From DAIRVC01 sp036803025 (GTDB lineage Bacteria > Chloroflexota > Anaerolineae > Anaerolineales > E44-bin32): DNA of 31,984 nt. This document shows, piece after piece, positions 1-10,003 of the stretch. The stretch spans positions 1 through 31,984 of the forward strand of contig DAIRVC010000011.1 of assembly GCA_036803025.1 (NCBI GenBank), in the 5' to 3' direction. The first letter of the stretch is position 1. Every line of letters begins with the position of its first letter. Below the pieces are notes generated by a model, which made no database searches, had not been told where the DNA came from, and saw only the letters and a program-made list of their open reading frames with translations. The translations under genes were made by a program, and so were the position numbers.

Positions 1-1
1 C

Positions 2-1375
2 ATCGAGCGGCTGGACCCAACTTTGCATGCGTTTCTGGCTGTGACGGCCGAACTGGCTCTGAGCCAGGCACGCGCGGCCGACCTTCGCCTGGCCGAATGG
101 CGGCGGGATCCCGGCCTGCCGGCCCCTGCCGCGCTGGGGATCCCGGTGGCCGTCAAGGATGTGCTCTGCCTGGCTGGCGAGCCGACCACAGCCGGATCAC
201 GCATCCTGGAGGGATTTCGCCCGCCCTACACCGCCACCAGTGTCCGCCGGCTGGCCGCAGCCGGGGCGGTCGTGCTCGGCAAGACCAACACCGACGAATT
301 CGCCATGGGCTCGTCGACCGAAAACTCGGGCTTCGGGCCGACCTACAATCCTTGGGACCCCACCCGAGTCCCCGGCGGATCCTCCGGCGGGTCGGCTGCG
401 GCGGTGGCCGGGCGACTGTGTTTCGCCGCCCTCGGCACGGACACCGGCGGATCGGTCCGGCAGCCGGCCGCGTTCTGCGGGGTGACCGGGTTGAAGCCCT
501 CCTACGGCCGCGTTTCGCGCTACGGCTTGATCGCCTTCGGGTCCTCACTGGACTGCGTCGGCGCGTTGGCTCGCTCGGCGGCCGACCTGGCGCCCGTGTT
601 CCAGGCCATCGCCGGGCACGACCCGCTTGATTCGACCAGCGTGACCGATCCTGTGGCGCCGGCCGACCTGGACGGCATCGACCTAAATGGGATGCGCCTC
701 GGCGTCCCGGAGGAGTACTTCATCGAAGGTATTCAGCCCGAGGTCGAGGCTGCCGTCCGCCAAGCGGTCGATGTCTTCTGCGGGATGGGAGCCAAAGCCG
801 TCCCGATCCGTCTGCCGCACACCGACCTGGCCCTGCCGGTGTACTACCTGATCGCACCGGCCGAGGCCTCGGCCAACCTGGCCCGCTACGACGGCATCCG
901 CTTTGGGCCGCGCCGGGCCGCCGAAGGCCTGATGGAACAATACCTGGAAACGCGCGGCTCACTCTTCGGCGCCGAGGTCAAGCGGCGCATCATGTTGGGC
1001 ACCTATGCCCTCTCGGCCGGCTACTACGACGCCTACTACGCCCAGGCGCAGAAGGTGCGTACGCTGATCAAGGCCGACTTCGAGACCGCCTTCCGCCAGG
1101 TCGACCTGATCGCCTGCCCGGTCGCCCCGACGACCGCCTTCCCCATCGGCGCTCACGGCGACGACCCGTTGGCCATGTACCTGGAGGACGTTTTCACCCT
1201 GCCTGCCAACCTGGCCGGCGTGCCCGGGATTGCGTTTCCCGTCGGCTTCGACGGCAAGCGGCTGCCGATCGGCATGCAGCTCAACGGCCCTCATCTGAGC
1301 GAGCGCGCGCTGCTGCGCGCCTGCCATGCCTACCAGTCGGCCACCGCGTGGCACACTGAGCGTCCGCCCCTATGA
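2..1375 (+). CDS. gatA: Aspartyl/glutamyl-tRNA amidotransferase subunit A, 5'-truncated by the window
   Basis: GatA releases ammonia from glutamine so that GatB can convert mischarged Glu-tRNA(Gln) or Asp-tRNA(Asn) to the amide form. The open frame runs to the first bases of the window (it reads I-E-R-L-D-P-T-L before the first possible TTG), so the N-terminus lies outside. The amidase-signature fold is clear: the catalytic lysine in A-V-K-D-V (about residue 52 of the fragment), the glycine/serine loop G-G-S-S-G-G-S, and the nucleophile region T-D-T-G-G-S-V-R-Q-P-A followed by G-L-K-P-S-Y-G-R-V-S-R-Y-G. The whole Ser-cisSer-Lys triad is present and the C-terminus is complete. It heads a co-directional run that ends with gatB; gatC is not seen and may lie upstream of the window. 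Confidence 0.96.
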   Translation: MERLDPTLHAFLAVTAELALSQARAADLRLAEWRRDPGLPAPAALGIPVAVKDVLCLAGEPTTAGSRILEGFRPPYTATSVRRLAAAGAVVLGKTNTDEFAMGSSTENSGFGPTYNPWDPTRVPGGSSGGSAAAVAGRLCFAALGTDTGGSVRQPAAFCGVTGLKPSYGRVSRYGLIAFGSSLDCVGALARSAADLAPVFQAIAGHDPLDSTSVTDPVAPADLDGIDLNGMRLGVPEEYFIEGIQPEVEAAVRQAVDVFCGMGAKAVPIRLPHTDLALPVYYLIAPAEASANLARYDGIRFGPRRAAEGLMEQYLETRGSLFGAEVKRRIMLGTYALSAGYYDAYYAQAQKVRTLIKADFETAFRQVDLIACPVAPTTAFPIGAHGDDPLAMYLEDVFTLPANLAGVPGIAFPVGFDGKRLPIGMQLNGPHLSERALLRACHAYQSATAWHTERPPL

Positions 1376-1430
1376 ACGCCCTCTGCCCCCTGACCGGCGG
1401 CCCGGCCGCTACCCGCCAGGAGCGTTGCCC

Positions 1431-2426
1431 ATGAAGATCGTCATTCCCACCGCCGGATACGGCACTCGCCTGCGGCCGCACACCTGGTCCAAACCCAAAC
1501 CGCTGGTCAGTGTGGCCGGCAAGCCCGTCCTCGGCCACGTCCTGGACATGTTCTCAGCCGTCCCCCAGGTGGACGAGGTCATCTTCATCGTCGGCTACCT
1601 GGGTGACCAGATCCAGTCGTACGTGCGCCAGGCCTATCCCCATTTGAAAGCCCGCTATGTCGACCAAACCGAGATGCTCGGTCAATCGCACGCCATCTGG
1701 CTGGCGCGGCAGGGTCTGACCGGCCCGATGATGATGGTCTTCGTCGACACGCTGATCCAGACCGACCTCTCCAGTCTGGGGCGTCCACCGCACGAGGCCG
1801 TCGCCTGCGTCAAGGCCGTCCCCGACCCGCGCCGCTTCGGCGTGGCCGAGGTCGGGCCGGACGGCTGGGTGCGACGCCTGGTCGAGAAGCCCCAGGACGC
1901 CAGCAACAACCTGGCCGTCGTGGGGGTCTACTACTTCCCGCAAGCCGAGGCCCTGATCGCCGCCATCGAGAAGCAGATGGCGGCCAAGGTCCTGCTCGGC
2001 GGCGAGTACTTCCTGGCCGACGCCATCAACCTGCTGCTCGAAGACGGGCTGCGCATGCGCGTCCAGCCAGTGGAGGTGTGGCAGGACTGCGGCAAGGCCG
2101 AGGCGCTCCTGGAGACCAATCGCTACTTGCTCGACAATGGGCGCGACAACTCGAGCGAGGCTGCCGGGCGCAAGGACGTGGTCATCGTCCCGCCGGTATA
2201 CATCGACCCGACGGCTGAGGTCAGCGCTTCGGTCGTCGGGCCGCATGTCAGCATCGGCCCGGGCTGCGTGATCCGGCGCGCCCTGATTCAGAACTCGATC
2301 GTCGACGCCGGTTCTCAGATTGTCGATACGGCGTTGTCCACCTCGCTGATCGGCCGCGAGGCGCGTGTTATCGGGCGGGACCGCTCGCTCAACGTCGGGG
2401 ACTCGTCCGAGATCGGATTCGCCTGA
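1431..2426 (+). CDS. Nucleotide-sugar pyrophosphorylase (RmlA/GlmU-type nucleotidyltransferase with C-terminal beta-helix)
   Basis: Predicted to join a sugar 1-phosphate to an NTP, giving an activated sugar for glycan or cell-surface synthesis; the sugar is not decidable from sequence. The N-terminus has the nucleotide-binding loop G-Y-G-T-R-L-R-P (residues 9-16) followed by K-P-K-P and V-A-G-K-P. The last 80 or so residues (P-P-V-Y-I-D-P-T-A, S-V-V-G-P-H-V-S-I-G-P-G-C) look like hexapeptide turns of a left-handed beta-helix, as in long-form glucose-1-phosphate thymidylyltransferases. I chose ATG 1431 over an upstream in-frame start near 1326 because AGGAG sits at 1419-1423, the encoded protein begins right at the family motif (M-K-I-V-I-P-T-A-G), and the longer form would overlap gatA. 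It has 331 aa and lies 55 bases after gatA, probably in the same transcript. Confidence 0.9.
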   Translation: MKIVIPTAGYGTRLRPHTWSKPKPLVSVAGKPVLGHVLDMFSAVPQVDEVIFIVGYLGDQIQSYVRQAYPHLKARYVDQTEMLGQSHAIWLARQGLTGPMMMVFVDTLIQTDLSSLGRPPHEAVACVKAVPDPRRFGVAEVGPDGWVRRLVEKPQDASNNLAVVGVYYFPQAEALIAAIEKQMAAKVLLGGEYFLADAINLLLEDGLRMRVQPVEVWQDCGKAEALLETNRYLLDNGRDNSSEAAGRKDVVIVPPVYIDPTAEVSASVVGPHVSIGPGCVIRRALIQNSIVDAGSQIVDTALSTSLIGREARVIGRDRSLNVGDSSEIGFA

Positions 2427-2453
2427 GTCGGGATCGGAGGCGCCGGAGATCGA

Positions 2454-2669
2454 ATGCGTTCGGCTGACGTCGAATGTCACTCGGGCAGCACGTACGGCGA
2501 GCGGCCGGTGGCCCTGGTCTGGGAGGGGGAGCGCTTGCCCGTCGCCGAGGTCGAAGACCGCTGGCGGGAGCCGCAGGGACTATGCTTCCGCGTTCGCACG
2601 CTGGATGGGCGGGTGTTCCATCTCTCCTACAGCGAGCGCAACGACGAGTGGCAGATTGATCTGCCCTGA
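2454..2669 (+). CDS. Small conserved-looking protein, possibly DUF6504-like
   Basis: A 71-aa protein of unknown function. It is rich in charged and aromatic residues (E-R-P-V-A-L-V-W-E-G, then E-V-E-D-R-W-R-E, F-R-V-R-T and W-Q-I at the end), a pattern that reminds me of the short DUF6504-type proteins with an E-R-P..W-x-G...V...D-R-W layout; I hold that match only loosely. No signal peptide or membrane segment is visible. ATG 2454 has GGAG at 2445-2448, and the gene fits snugly between the pyrophosphorylase (stop 2426) and the aminotransferase (start 2699), which supports it as real. A competing 61-aa frame at 2474 has no such support. Confidence 0.65.
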   Translation: MRSADVECHSGSTYGERPVALVWEGERLPVAEVEDRWREPQGLCFRVRTLDGRVFHLSYSERNDEWQIDLP

Positions 2670-2698
2670 CCGGGGCCGCAGACAAGGAGACTTTCTTC

Positions 2699-3859
<1,161 letters not shown>

Positions 3860-3865
3860 AGCCTG

Positions 3866-5341
<1,476 letters not shown>

Positions 5342-5421
5342 ACCTTGTCACTTGACCGGCACCGCCGGCTCGGTTACCGTTCCCGAAGGAGCAACAGCCC
5401 TGCAATGGCCCGATCAATACA

Positions 5422-5449
5422 GGCAGCGCCGAGCAAGCCGGGCGCTGCC
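5422..5449 (+). promoter_or_regulatory. Hairpin 1 in the gatB-gdhA leader
   Basis: A perfect 9-bp inverted repeat, GGCAGCGCC (5422-5430) and GGCGCTGCC (5441-5449), with a 10-base loop. An alternative pairing uses ACAGG at 5420-5422 and upstream bases with CCTGT at 5452-5456. No T-run follows, so it is not a standard terminator. It may shape the 3' end of the gatB message or the 5' leader of gdhA. Confidence 0.5.
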
Positions 5450-5465
5450 CTCCTGTGTTCACCCG

Positions 5466-5492
5466 CGCGGGCGCCTGACCGAGGCGCCCGCG
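5466..5492 (+). promoter_or_regulatory. Hairpin 2 in the gatB-gdhA leader (terminator or leader element)
   Basis: A perfect 11-bp stem, CGCGGGCGCCT (5466-5476) and AGGCGCCCGCG (5482-5492), with a 5-base loop GACCG. It is followed by TAACTTGT rather than a clean U-tract. It lies 51 bases before the gdhA start. It could be a weak terminator for the gatB transcript or an attenuator-like leader for gdhA; the sequence does not decide. Confidence 0.5.
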
Positions 5493-5543
5493 TAACTTGT
5501 CCTCAGACCTGAGGCTCGAATTCCACCCGCGAGGTTGAATGAC

Positions 5544-6818
5544 GTGAACGCATTCGAGATGGCGCAGGCACAGTTCGACAGCGTCGCCGCACAGCTCAAA
5601 CTGGACCCGGGCATCACCGGTGTTCTCCGCTGGCCGATGCGCGAGTTCCGCTTCCAGATCCCGGTCCGCATGGACGACGGCAGCATGAAGGTCTTCTTCG
5701 GCTACCGCGTTCAGCACAACGACGCCCGCGGCCCGGCCAAGGGCGGCATCCGTTTCCATCCGGGCGAGACACTCGACACGATCCGCGCCCTGGCCATGTG
5801 GATGACGTGGAAATGCGCCGTGGCCGACATCCCGCTTGGCGGCGGCAAGGGCGGGGTGGTCGTCGACCCGTCCGCCTTGAGCGACTCGGAGAAGGAGCGC
5901 CTGTGCCGCGGCTGGATCGGCCAGATCTGGAAGAACATCGGCCCGCGCCAGGACGTCCCGGCCCCGGACGTGGGAACCACGCCGCAGATGATGGGCTGGA
6001 TGATGGACGAGTACTCCAAGCTGGTCGGCTCCTTCACGCCGGGCGTCATCACCGGCAAGCCGGTCGGCGCGGGCGGGTCGCTCGGCCGGACCGAAGCCAC
6101 CGGCTACGGCGTCACTTACTGCATCCGTGAGGCGGTAAAGCACCTGAAGCTGGATTCGTCCAAGTGCACCGCCTCGATCCAGGGCTTCGGCAACGTCGCC
6201 CAATATGCCGCCCGCGGTTTCATCGAGATGCTCGGCGGCAAGGTCTTGTGCGTCTCCTGCTGGGACCGGGTGGACAAGAAGTCCTACACCTTCACCCAGA
6301 AGGACGGAATTGATCCCAACTTTCTGCAGAGTATCACCGACATCTACGGCGCCGTCGACAAGAAGCGAGCCAAGGAAGCCGGCTATGCCATCGAGGACGG
6401 CGAGGCCTGGCTGAGCAAGGAGGTCGACGTACTCATCCCGGCGGCGATCGAGGGCCAGATCACCGGCGAGAACGTCCAAGGCATCCACAAGAAGGTGCGC
6501 ATCGTGGCCGAGGGCGCCAACGGGCCGACCACGCCTGAAGCCGACACCGTCCTCAAGCAGCGCGGCATATTCGACATTCCCGACTTTCTGTGCAACGGCG
6601 GCGGCGTGACCACCTCCTACTTCGAGAGCGTCCAGAACGATATGAACTTCTACTGGACTCGGGAGGATGTGCTCGCCCGACTGGACGAGAAGATGACCAG
6701 CGCCTTCAAGGCGGTCCTGGACATGTCCCAGAAAGAAGACGTCTACATGCGCGATGCCGCCTACATGGTGGCCATCGACCGTGTCGTACACGCAATGCGT
6801 TTCCGCGGCTGGGCCTGA
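5544..6818 (+). CDS. gdhA: Glutamate dehydrogenase, hexameric GdhA type
   Basis: Interconverts glutamate and 2-oxoglutarate plus ammonium with NAD(P)(H); cytoplasmic and central to nitrogen assimilation or glutamate catabolism. The 424-aa product has the glutamate-binding core P-A-K-G-G-I-R-F-H-P (65-74), K90, and the catalytic lysine K102 in P-L-G-G-G-K-G-G, then the P-A-P-D-V-G-T segment and a Rossmann G-F-G-N-V-A-Q loop. I prefer GTG 5544 to TTG 5535: GAGG at 5531-5534 lies 9 bases before GTG but directly abuts TTG. Cofactor choice is not certain from the loop. It stands alone, with a structured leader in front and a strong terminator behind, so it is probably regulated independently of gatB. 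Confidence 0.95.
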   Translation: MNAFEMAQAQFDSVAAQLKLDPGITGVLRWPMREFRFQIPVRMDDGSMKVFFGYRVQHNDARGPAKGGIRFHPGETLDTIRALAMWMTWKCAVADIPLGGGKGGVVVDPSALSDSEKERLCRGWIGQIWKNIGPRQDVPAPDVGTTPQMMGWMMDEYSKLVGSFTPGVITGKPVGAGGSLGRTEATGYGVTYCIREAVKHLKLDSSKCTASIQGFGNVAQYAARGFIEMLGGKVLCVSCWDRVDKKSYTFTQKDGIDPNFLQSITDIYGAVDKKRAKEAGYAIEDGEAWLSKEVDVLIPAAIEGQITGENVQGIHKKVRIVAEGANGPTTPEADTVLKQRGIFDIPDFLCNGGGVTTSYFESVQNDMNFYWTREDVLARLDEKMTSAFKAVLDMSQKEDVYMRDAAYMVAIDRVVHAMRFRGWA

Positions 6819-6838
6819 GCGCAACGATCTCACCAGTC

Positions 6839-6881
6839 AGGCTCCCAGGACAGTCAGCCTGGGAGCCTGTTGCTTTTCTTT
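6839..6881 (+). terminator. Rho-independent terminator of gdhA
   Basis: Inverted repeat GGCTCCCAGG (6840-6849) and CCTGGGAGCC (6858-6867), extended by one A-T pair to 11 bp, with an 8-base loop. It is followed by a T-rich run (GTTGCTTTTCTTT) through about 6881. It lies 21 bases after the gdhA stop, in the classic arrangement. Confidence 0.9.
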
Positions 6882-7262
6882 CCAGTTTGTTCCTCAGTAA
6901 ATCAGAGAGTCGTAGTAGCCGTAGGGGATGGGGAAATGTGGACAACGCCGCAGGCCGGCCGGTGAGCCCCCATCAGTATGGATAGCGATGCCACTGGACG
7001 CCAAGGGCCGGCAGGAACCGCCGCCCACCCCCTCCACAAGGCGGCTGTGGGAGGACAGTGGAGACCGCGAGGCGTCGAGGGAGCAGGATCGGTGGCCTCC
7101 CATATGTAGCCGCCTGAGTGGGGCCGTTGGCAGATGTTCGGGTAGCGGACAGGCACGCGAAGGCAGGCTGTCTGACATTCTCCCCAGAAGGAGAGCCTTC
7201 TCCACAGCCGAAAGCCACTTATCCACAGCCCGGCAAGGCTCGAACTGAGTAGAATCGGACAC
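6882..7262. other. Gene-free stretch with a DnaA-box-like site
   Basis: I see no coding sequence with start, ribosome site and plausible composition here; open frames crossing it on the minus strand are shadows of the GTPase gene. It contains one perfect TTATCCACA (7219-7227), one near match in the opposite orientation (TGTGGACAA, 6937-6945), a direct repeat TCCACAGCC (7201-7209 and 7222-7230), and a small hairpin AGAAGG/CCTTCT around 7187-7202. There is no AT-rich unwinding region and no dnaA or dnaN nearby. I found no match to RNase P RNA, tmRNA or tRNA hallmarks. Confidence 0.5.
7250..7255 (+). promoter_or_regulatory. Candidate -10 box (TAGAAT) for a leaderless GTPase transcript
   Basis: TAGAAT ends 7 bases before the ATG at 7263, and no Shine-Dalgarno sequence precedes that ATG. 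This spacing is what a leaderless mRNA needs (transcription starting at or next to ATG). No good -35 box is visible, so confidence is low. Confidence 0.35.
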
Positions 7263-8489
7263 ATGACCGAGGAAAGAGGCCGATTTCCGGAGTTCATCGG
7301 ACGCTGGCCGCAGGAGCTGCGCCACCTGTGGGACGGGCTGCCGCCGGCCACCCGCACACAGCTTGAGCGCGGCCTGAGCCTCCTGCCCGGCGACGCCAAG
7401 GGCTGGCGGCGACTGGTGGAGCAGGCGGCTGAGCAACTCAAGATCACGACCGGGGACAAGCACCAGGTTGCCATTGTTGGGCCGGCCAATGTCGGCAAGT
7501 CTACGCTCTTCAATCAACTGATCCGTTCGCGGGGCGACCGGGCCGCGGTCAGCGCCGTTGCCGGGACGACCCGGGTGGCGCAGCAGGCCGACGCCGGGCT
7601 GTTCGCGGTGATCGACACACCCGGGGCCGATGTTGCCGGGTCGGTCGGCGAGGAAGAGAGGCAGCGGGCCTTGGCGGCCGCTGAGACAGCCGATGTCCTG
7701 GTGATCCTGTTCGACGCCACCCATGGCATTCGCCCGGCGGAGCGGGCCCTGTTCGACGAGCTGGTCGGCCTGGGCAAACCGACGGTCGTTGCAGTCAACA
7801 AGATGGACCTGGTCCGTCGCGAGCGCACCCGAGTCCTGGCCCAGATAGCCACAACGCTCGGCCTGACAACCGAGCAGCTCCTGCCCCTGAGCGCCAAAGA
7901 TGGGACCGGCGTTGAGCGCGTGTTGCTGGCCGTGGCCAAGACCGAACCGGGTATCGTCGCCGCGCTGGGGGCCGCGCTGCCTGCCTACCGCTGGAAGCTC
8001 AGCCAGACCGTGATCGGGCGGACCGCCTCGACGGCGGCGGCCATCGCCGTCACGCCCATCCCGATCATCGACTTCATCCCCCTGATCGGGATCCAATCCG
8101 CCATGGTCCTGAGCCTGGCGCGCATCTACGGCCAGCGGATCACAGCCGGGCGCGCCCGCGAGTTGCTGCTGACATTCGGCCTGGGCCTGCTGGGCCGAGG
8201 CTTGTTCTACGAGTTGAGCAAGTTGGGAGGCCCGCCGGGCTGGCTGTTGAGTGCGGGCATCGCCGTGGGAACAACCGTGGCGATGGGCTATGCGGTGGCA
8301 TCCTGGTTTGAGCGCGGCCAGCGGTTGTCGCAGGAATCGCTGGGCCGGATCGCCCGCTCGAGCAGCCGGGCGGTCGTCGATCATCTGAAGGACCTGGGCG
8401 GGCGAAAGCCGAATCGGATGACGCTGCAGCAGAGGGTGGACCAGGCCCTGCAGGAGCTACCCGAACGGGAGCCGCCGGCAGAACCGTAG
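7263..8489 (+). CDS. Era/Der-like GTPase with C-terminal DUF697-type membrane domain
   Basis: A TRAFAC-class GTPase of 408 aa. G-motifs are complete: P-loop G-P-A-N-V-G-K-S-T (73-81), a G2 threonine in A-G-T-T-R (about 101-104), D-T-P-G (118-121), N-K-M-D (179-182) and S-A-K (210-212). The first 65 residues are a charged helical extension. After the G-domain (about residue 250 on) come hydrophobic segments with I-P-I-I-D-F-I-P-L-I-G-I-Q and G-L-G-L-L-G-R-G-L, resembling the DUF697 membrane region found in YcjF/YcjX-like and some Era-like GTPases. The protein likely attaches to the inner membrane; its biological role is not known to me. ATG 7263 lacks a ribosome site (see the leaderless promoter entry). 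A very strong terminator follows it, so it is monocistronic. Confidence 0.85.
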   Translation: MTEERGRFPEFIGRWPQELRHLWDGLPPATRTQLERGLSLLPGDAKGWRRLVEQAAEQLKITTGDKHQVAIVGPANVGKSTLFNQLIRSRGDRAAVSAVAGTTRVAQQADAGLFAVIDTPGADVAGSVGEEERQRALAAAETADVLVILFDATHGIRPAERALFDELVGLGKPTVVAVNKMDLVRRERTRVLAQIATTLGLTTEQLLPLSAKDGTGVERVLLAVAKTEPGIVAALGAALPAYRWKLSQTVIGRTASTAAAIAVTPIPIIDFIPLIGIQSAMVLSLARIYGQRITAGRARELLLTFGLGLLGRGLFYELSKLGGPPGWLLSAGIAVGTTVAMGYAVASWFERGQRLSQESLGRIARSSSRAVVDHLKDLGGRKPNRMTLQQRVDQALQELPEREPPAEP

Positions 8490-8510
8490 GGAGTAGCCTG
8501 AGCAATCCCG

Positions 8511-8550
8511 GCGACGGCAGGGAGGGATCTCCCTGCCGTCGCGTTTCATC
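8511..8550 (+). terminator. Strong hairpin terminator after the GTPase gene
   Basis: A perfect 14-bp stem (8511-8524 with 8529-8542, core GACGGCAGGGAG) and a 4-base loop GGAT, followed by GTTTCATC. The T-run is short but the stem is very stable. It begins 21 bases after the stop codon. Confidence 0.75.
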
Positions 8551-8658
8551 CATGGCAGCAGCAGCCCGCGCCCTGGGCGGATGGGCAGCGGTGGTCGGCC
8601 GACGATCAGTTCCGCCGCGGCGGGGATCGTGCGGGTGAGCCGGCGCCGCGTCGGAGAG

Positions 8659-8664
8659 TATACT
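8659..8664 (+). promoter_or_regulatory. Candidate -10 box (TATACT) for the TPR/zinc-ribbon gene
   Basis: TATACT lies 23 bases before the GTG start at 8688, with GAGGGAG as ribosome site in between. There is no convincing -35 hexamer 17 bases upstream. It could start a transcript that continues into the ECF transporter genes. Confidence 0.35.
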
Positions 8665-8687
8665 GAGAGCGGCGAGGGAGACTTCCC

Positions 8688-9959
8688 GTGCAGGACAGTC
8701 TACGCGATCTGCTGACGAGAGGTATCGCGGCCGCCAAGGCGGGCCAGGCCGAGGAAGCCCGCTTCTTTCTTGACTGGCTGCTTCGCTCCGAACCCCCGAT
8801 GGCTGACCTCCTGGAAGCCTGGTACTGGCTGGCCGAGGTGAACTCAGATCCGGTGGAGAAGCGCCGCTGCCTGGAGGAGGTGTTGGCCCGTGATCCGGCC
8901 AACCCGCGCGCCCGGCGGGCGCTGGCGATCCTGGATGGCCGGCTCAAGCCGGAGGAGATCGTCGATCCGGATCGGCTGACGGTCCCCGCCGCTGCGCAGA
9001 GTGCGGCGGAAGCGCGGCGCTTCACCTGCCCCAAGTGCGGCGGGCGGATGGTGTACGCCCCGGACGGCCAGGCACTGATCTGTGAGCAGTGTGCGCGCCG
9101 GGAGGCGCGCCAGGGGGCCCGCGCCGCCCGGCAGGATTTCACGATCGCCATGGCCACCGCGCGTGGACATCGGGTGCCTGTGGCTTCACGCTCTTTCGAT
9201 TGTCAGGGCTGCGGCACCCCCTTCGTACTCGGCCCGGCGGTCATGTCGGTGACATGCCCGTACTGCGGCTCCGCTCACGTGGTCGACGAAACCAACACAC
9301 GCGAGCTTGTCCCGCCGGACGGGTTGATACCGTTCCGGCTGGGTGCTGCGCAGGCCGCTGGCGCGCTCCACGATTGGCTCGAGCGCGAAAAGCTGGAGGT
9401 CCGTGTGGAGCCGCCCCAGGGAATGTATCTCCCCGTGTGGGCCTTTGACCTTGCCGGCCAGGTGCCCTGGTCGGGGTTGAGGTACGACTCCCACCGGCGG
9501 GGGTGGGTGGCAGTCTCCGGTGTGCAGGTCGTTCTCGAGGACGATGTCGGCGTGGCGGCCAGCGACCGTCTTCCGACCGCCTTACTCGGCGCCCTGGAGA
9601 CGTTCGATCTGAGGCAGGCACGCCCGTACGATCCAGCCTATCTGGCCGACTGGCCGGCCGAGACGTATCAGCGGACCATGTCGGATGCGGCCCTCATCGC
9701 CCGGCAGCGTGTCTTCGCCCGCTGCCGTGAGCGGGTCGGGTGGGAGCAAGGGGGGGAGATCAAGGATCTGAGCATCAGCTCCGCCGGAATGGCGATCGAC
9801 TCGTACCGCCTGATACTGGTTCCGCTCTGGTTGAGCGCCTTCGATGTGCAAGGCCGACGCTGCCGAGTCGCGGTCAACGGAGCCGACGGGACAGTGCGCG
9901 GGGAGGCGCCCCGCTCAGGCGTGCGCGAGTGGCTGGGCAAGGTGTTTGGCGAGTCGTGA
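8688..9959 (+). CDS. TPR-like protein with two zinc ribbons, function unknown
   Basis: A 423-aa protein. The N-terminus (about 1-85) forms short amphipathic helices of TPR type, with L-A-R-D-P-A-N-P-R-A-R-R-A-L-A typical of a TPR end. Two cysteine quartets follow: C114/C117 with C132/C135, and C172/C175 with C190/C193 (C-P-K-C-G, C-E-Q-C, C-Q-G-C-G, C-P-Y-C-G), which should bind two zinc ions. The remaining 220 residues (Y-L-P-V-W-A-F-D-L near 248) resemble the non-ribbon part of bacterial proteins annotated only as zinc-ribbon domain proteins. GTG 8688 has GAGGGAG 7 bases upstream. It sits 44 bases before the ECF ATPase gene and may be in the same operon. I do not know its function. Confidence 0.8.
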   Translation: MQDSLRDLLTRGIAAAKAGQAEEARFFLDWLLRSEPPMADLLEAWYWLAEVNSDPVEKRRCLEEVLARDPANPRARRALAILDGRLKPEEIVDPDRLTVPAAAQSAAEARRFTCPKCGGRMVYAPDGQALICEQCARREARQGARAARQDFTIAMATARGHRVPVASRSFDCQGCGTPFVLGPAVMSVTCPYCGSAHVVDETNTRELVPPDGLIPFRLGAAQAAGALHDWLEREKLEVRVEPPQGMYLPVWAFDLAGQVPWSGLRYDSHRRGWVAVSGVQVVLEDDVGVAASDRLPTALLGALETFDLRQARPYDPAYLADWPAETYQRTMSDAALIARQRVFARCRERVGWEQGGEIKDLSISSAGMAIDSYRLILVPLWLSAFDVQGRRCRVAVNGADGTVRGEAPRSGVREWLGKVFGES

Positions 9960-10003
9960 CCGTCGCGTGACGGCGGGGTTATCTCTGCCGCGCGAGGAAG
10001 TCT

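Noticed and set aside
6819..7262. Gap considered as RNase P RNA, 6S RNA, tmRNA or replication origin.
   Set aside because: None of the conserved sequence hallmarks are present on either strand, there is no AT-rich unwinding region, and dnaA/dnaN are absent. Only isolated DnaA-box-like sites remain.
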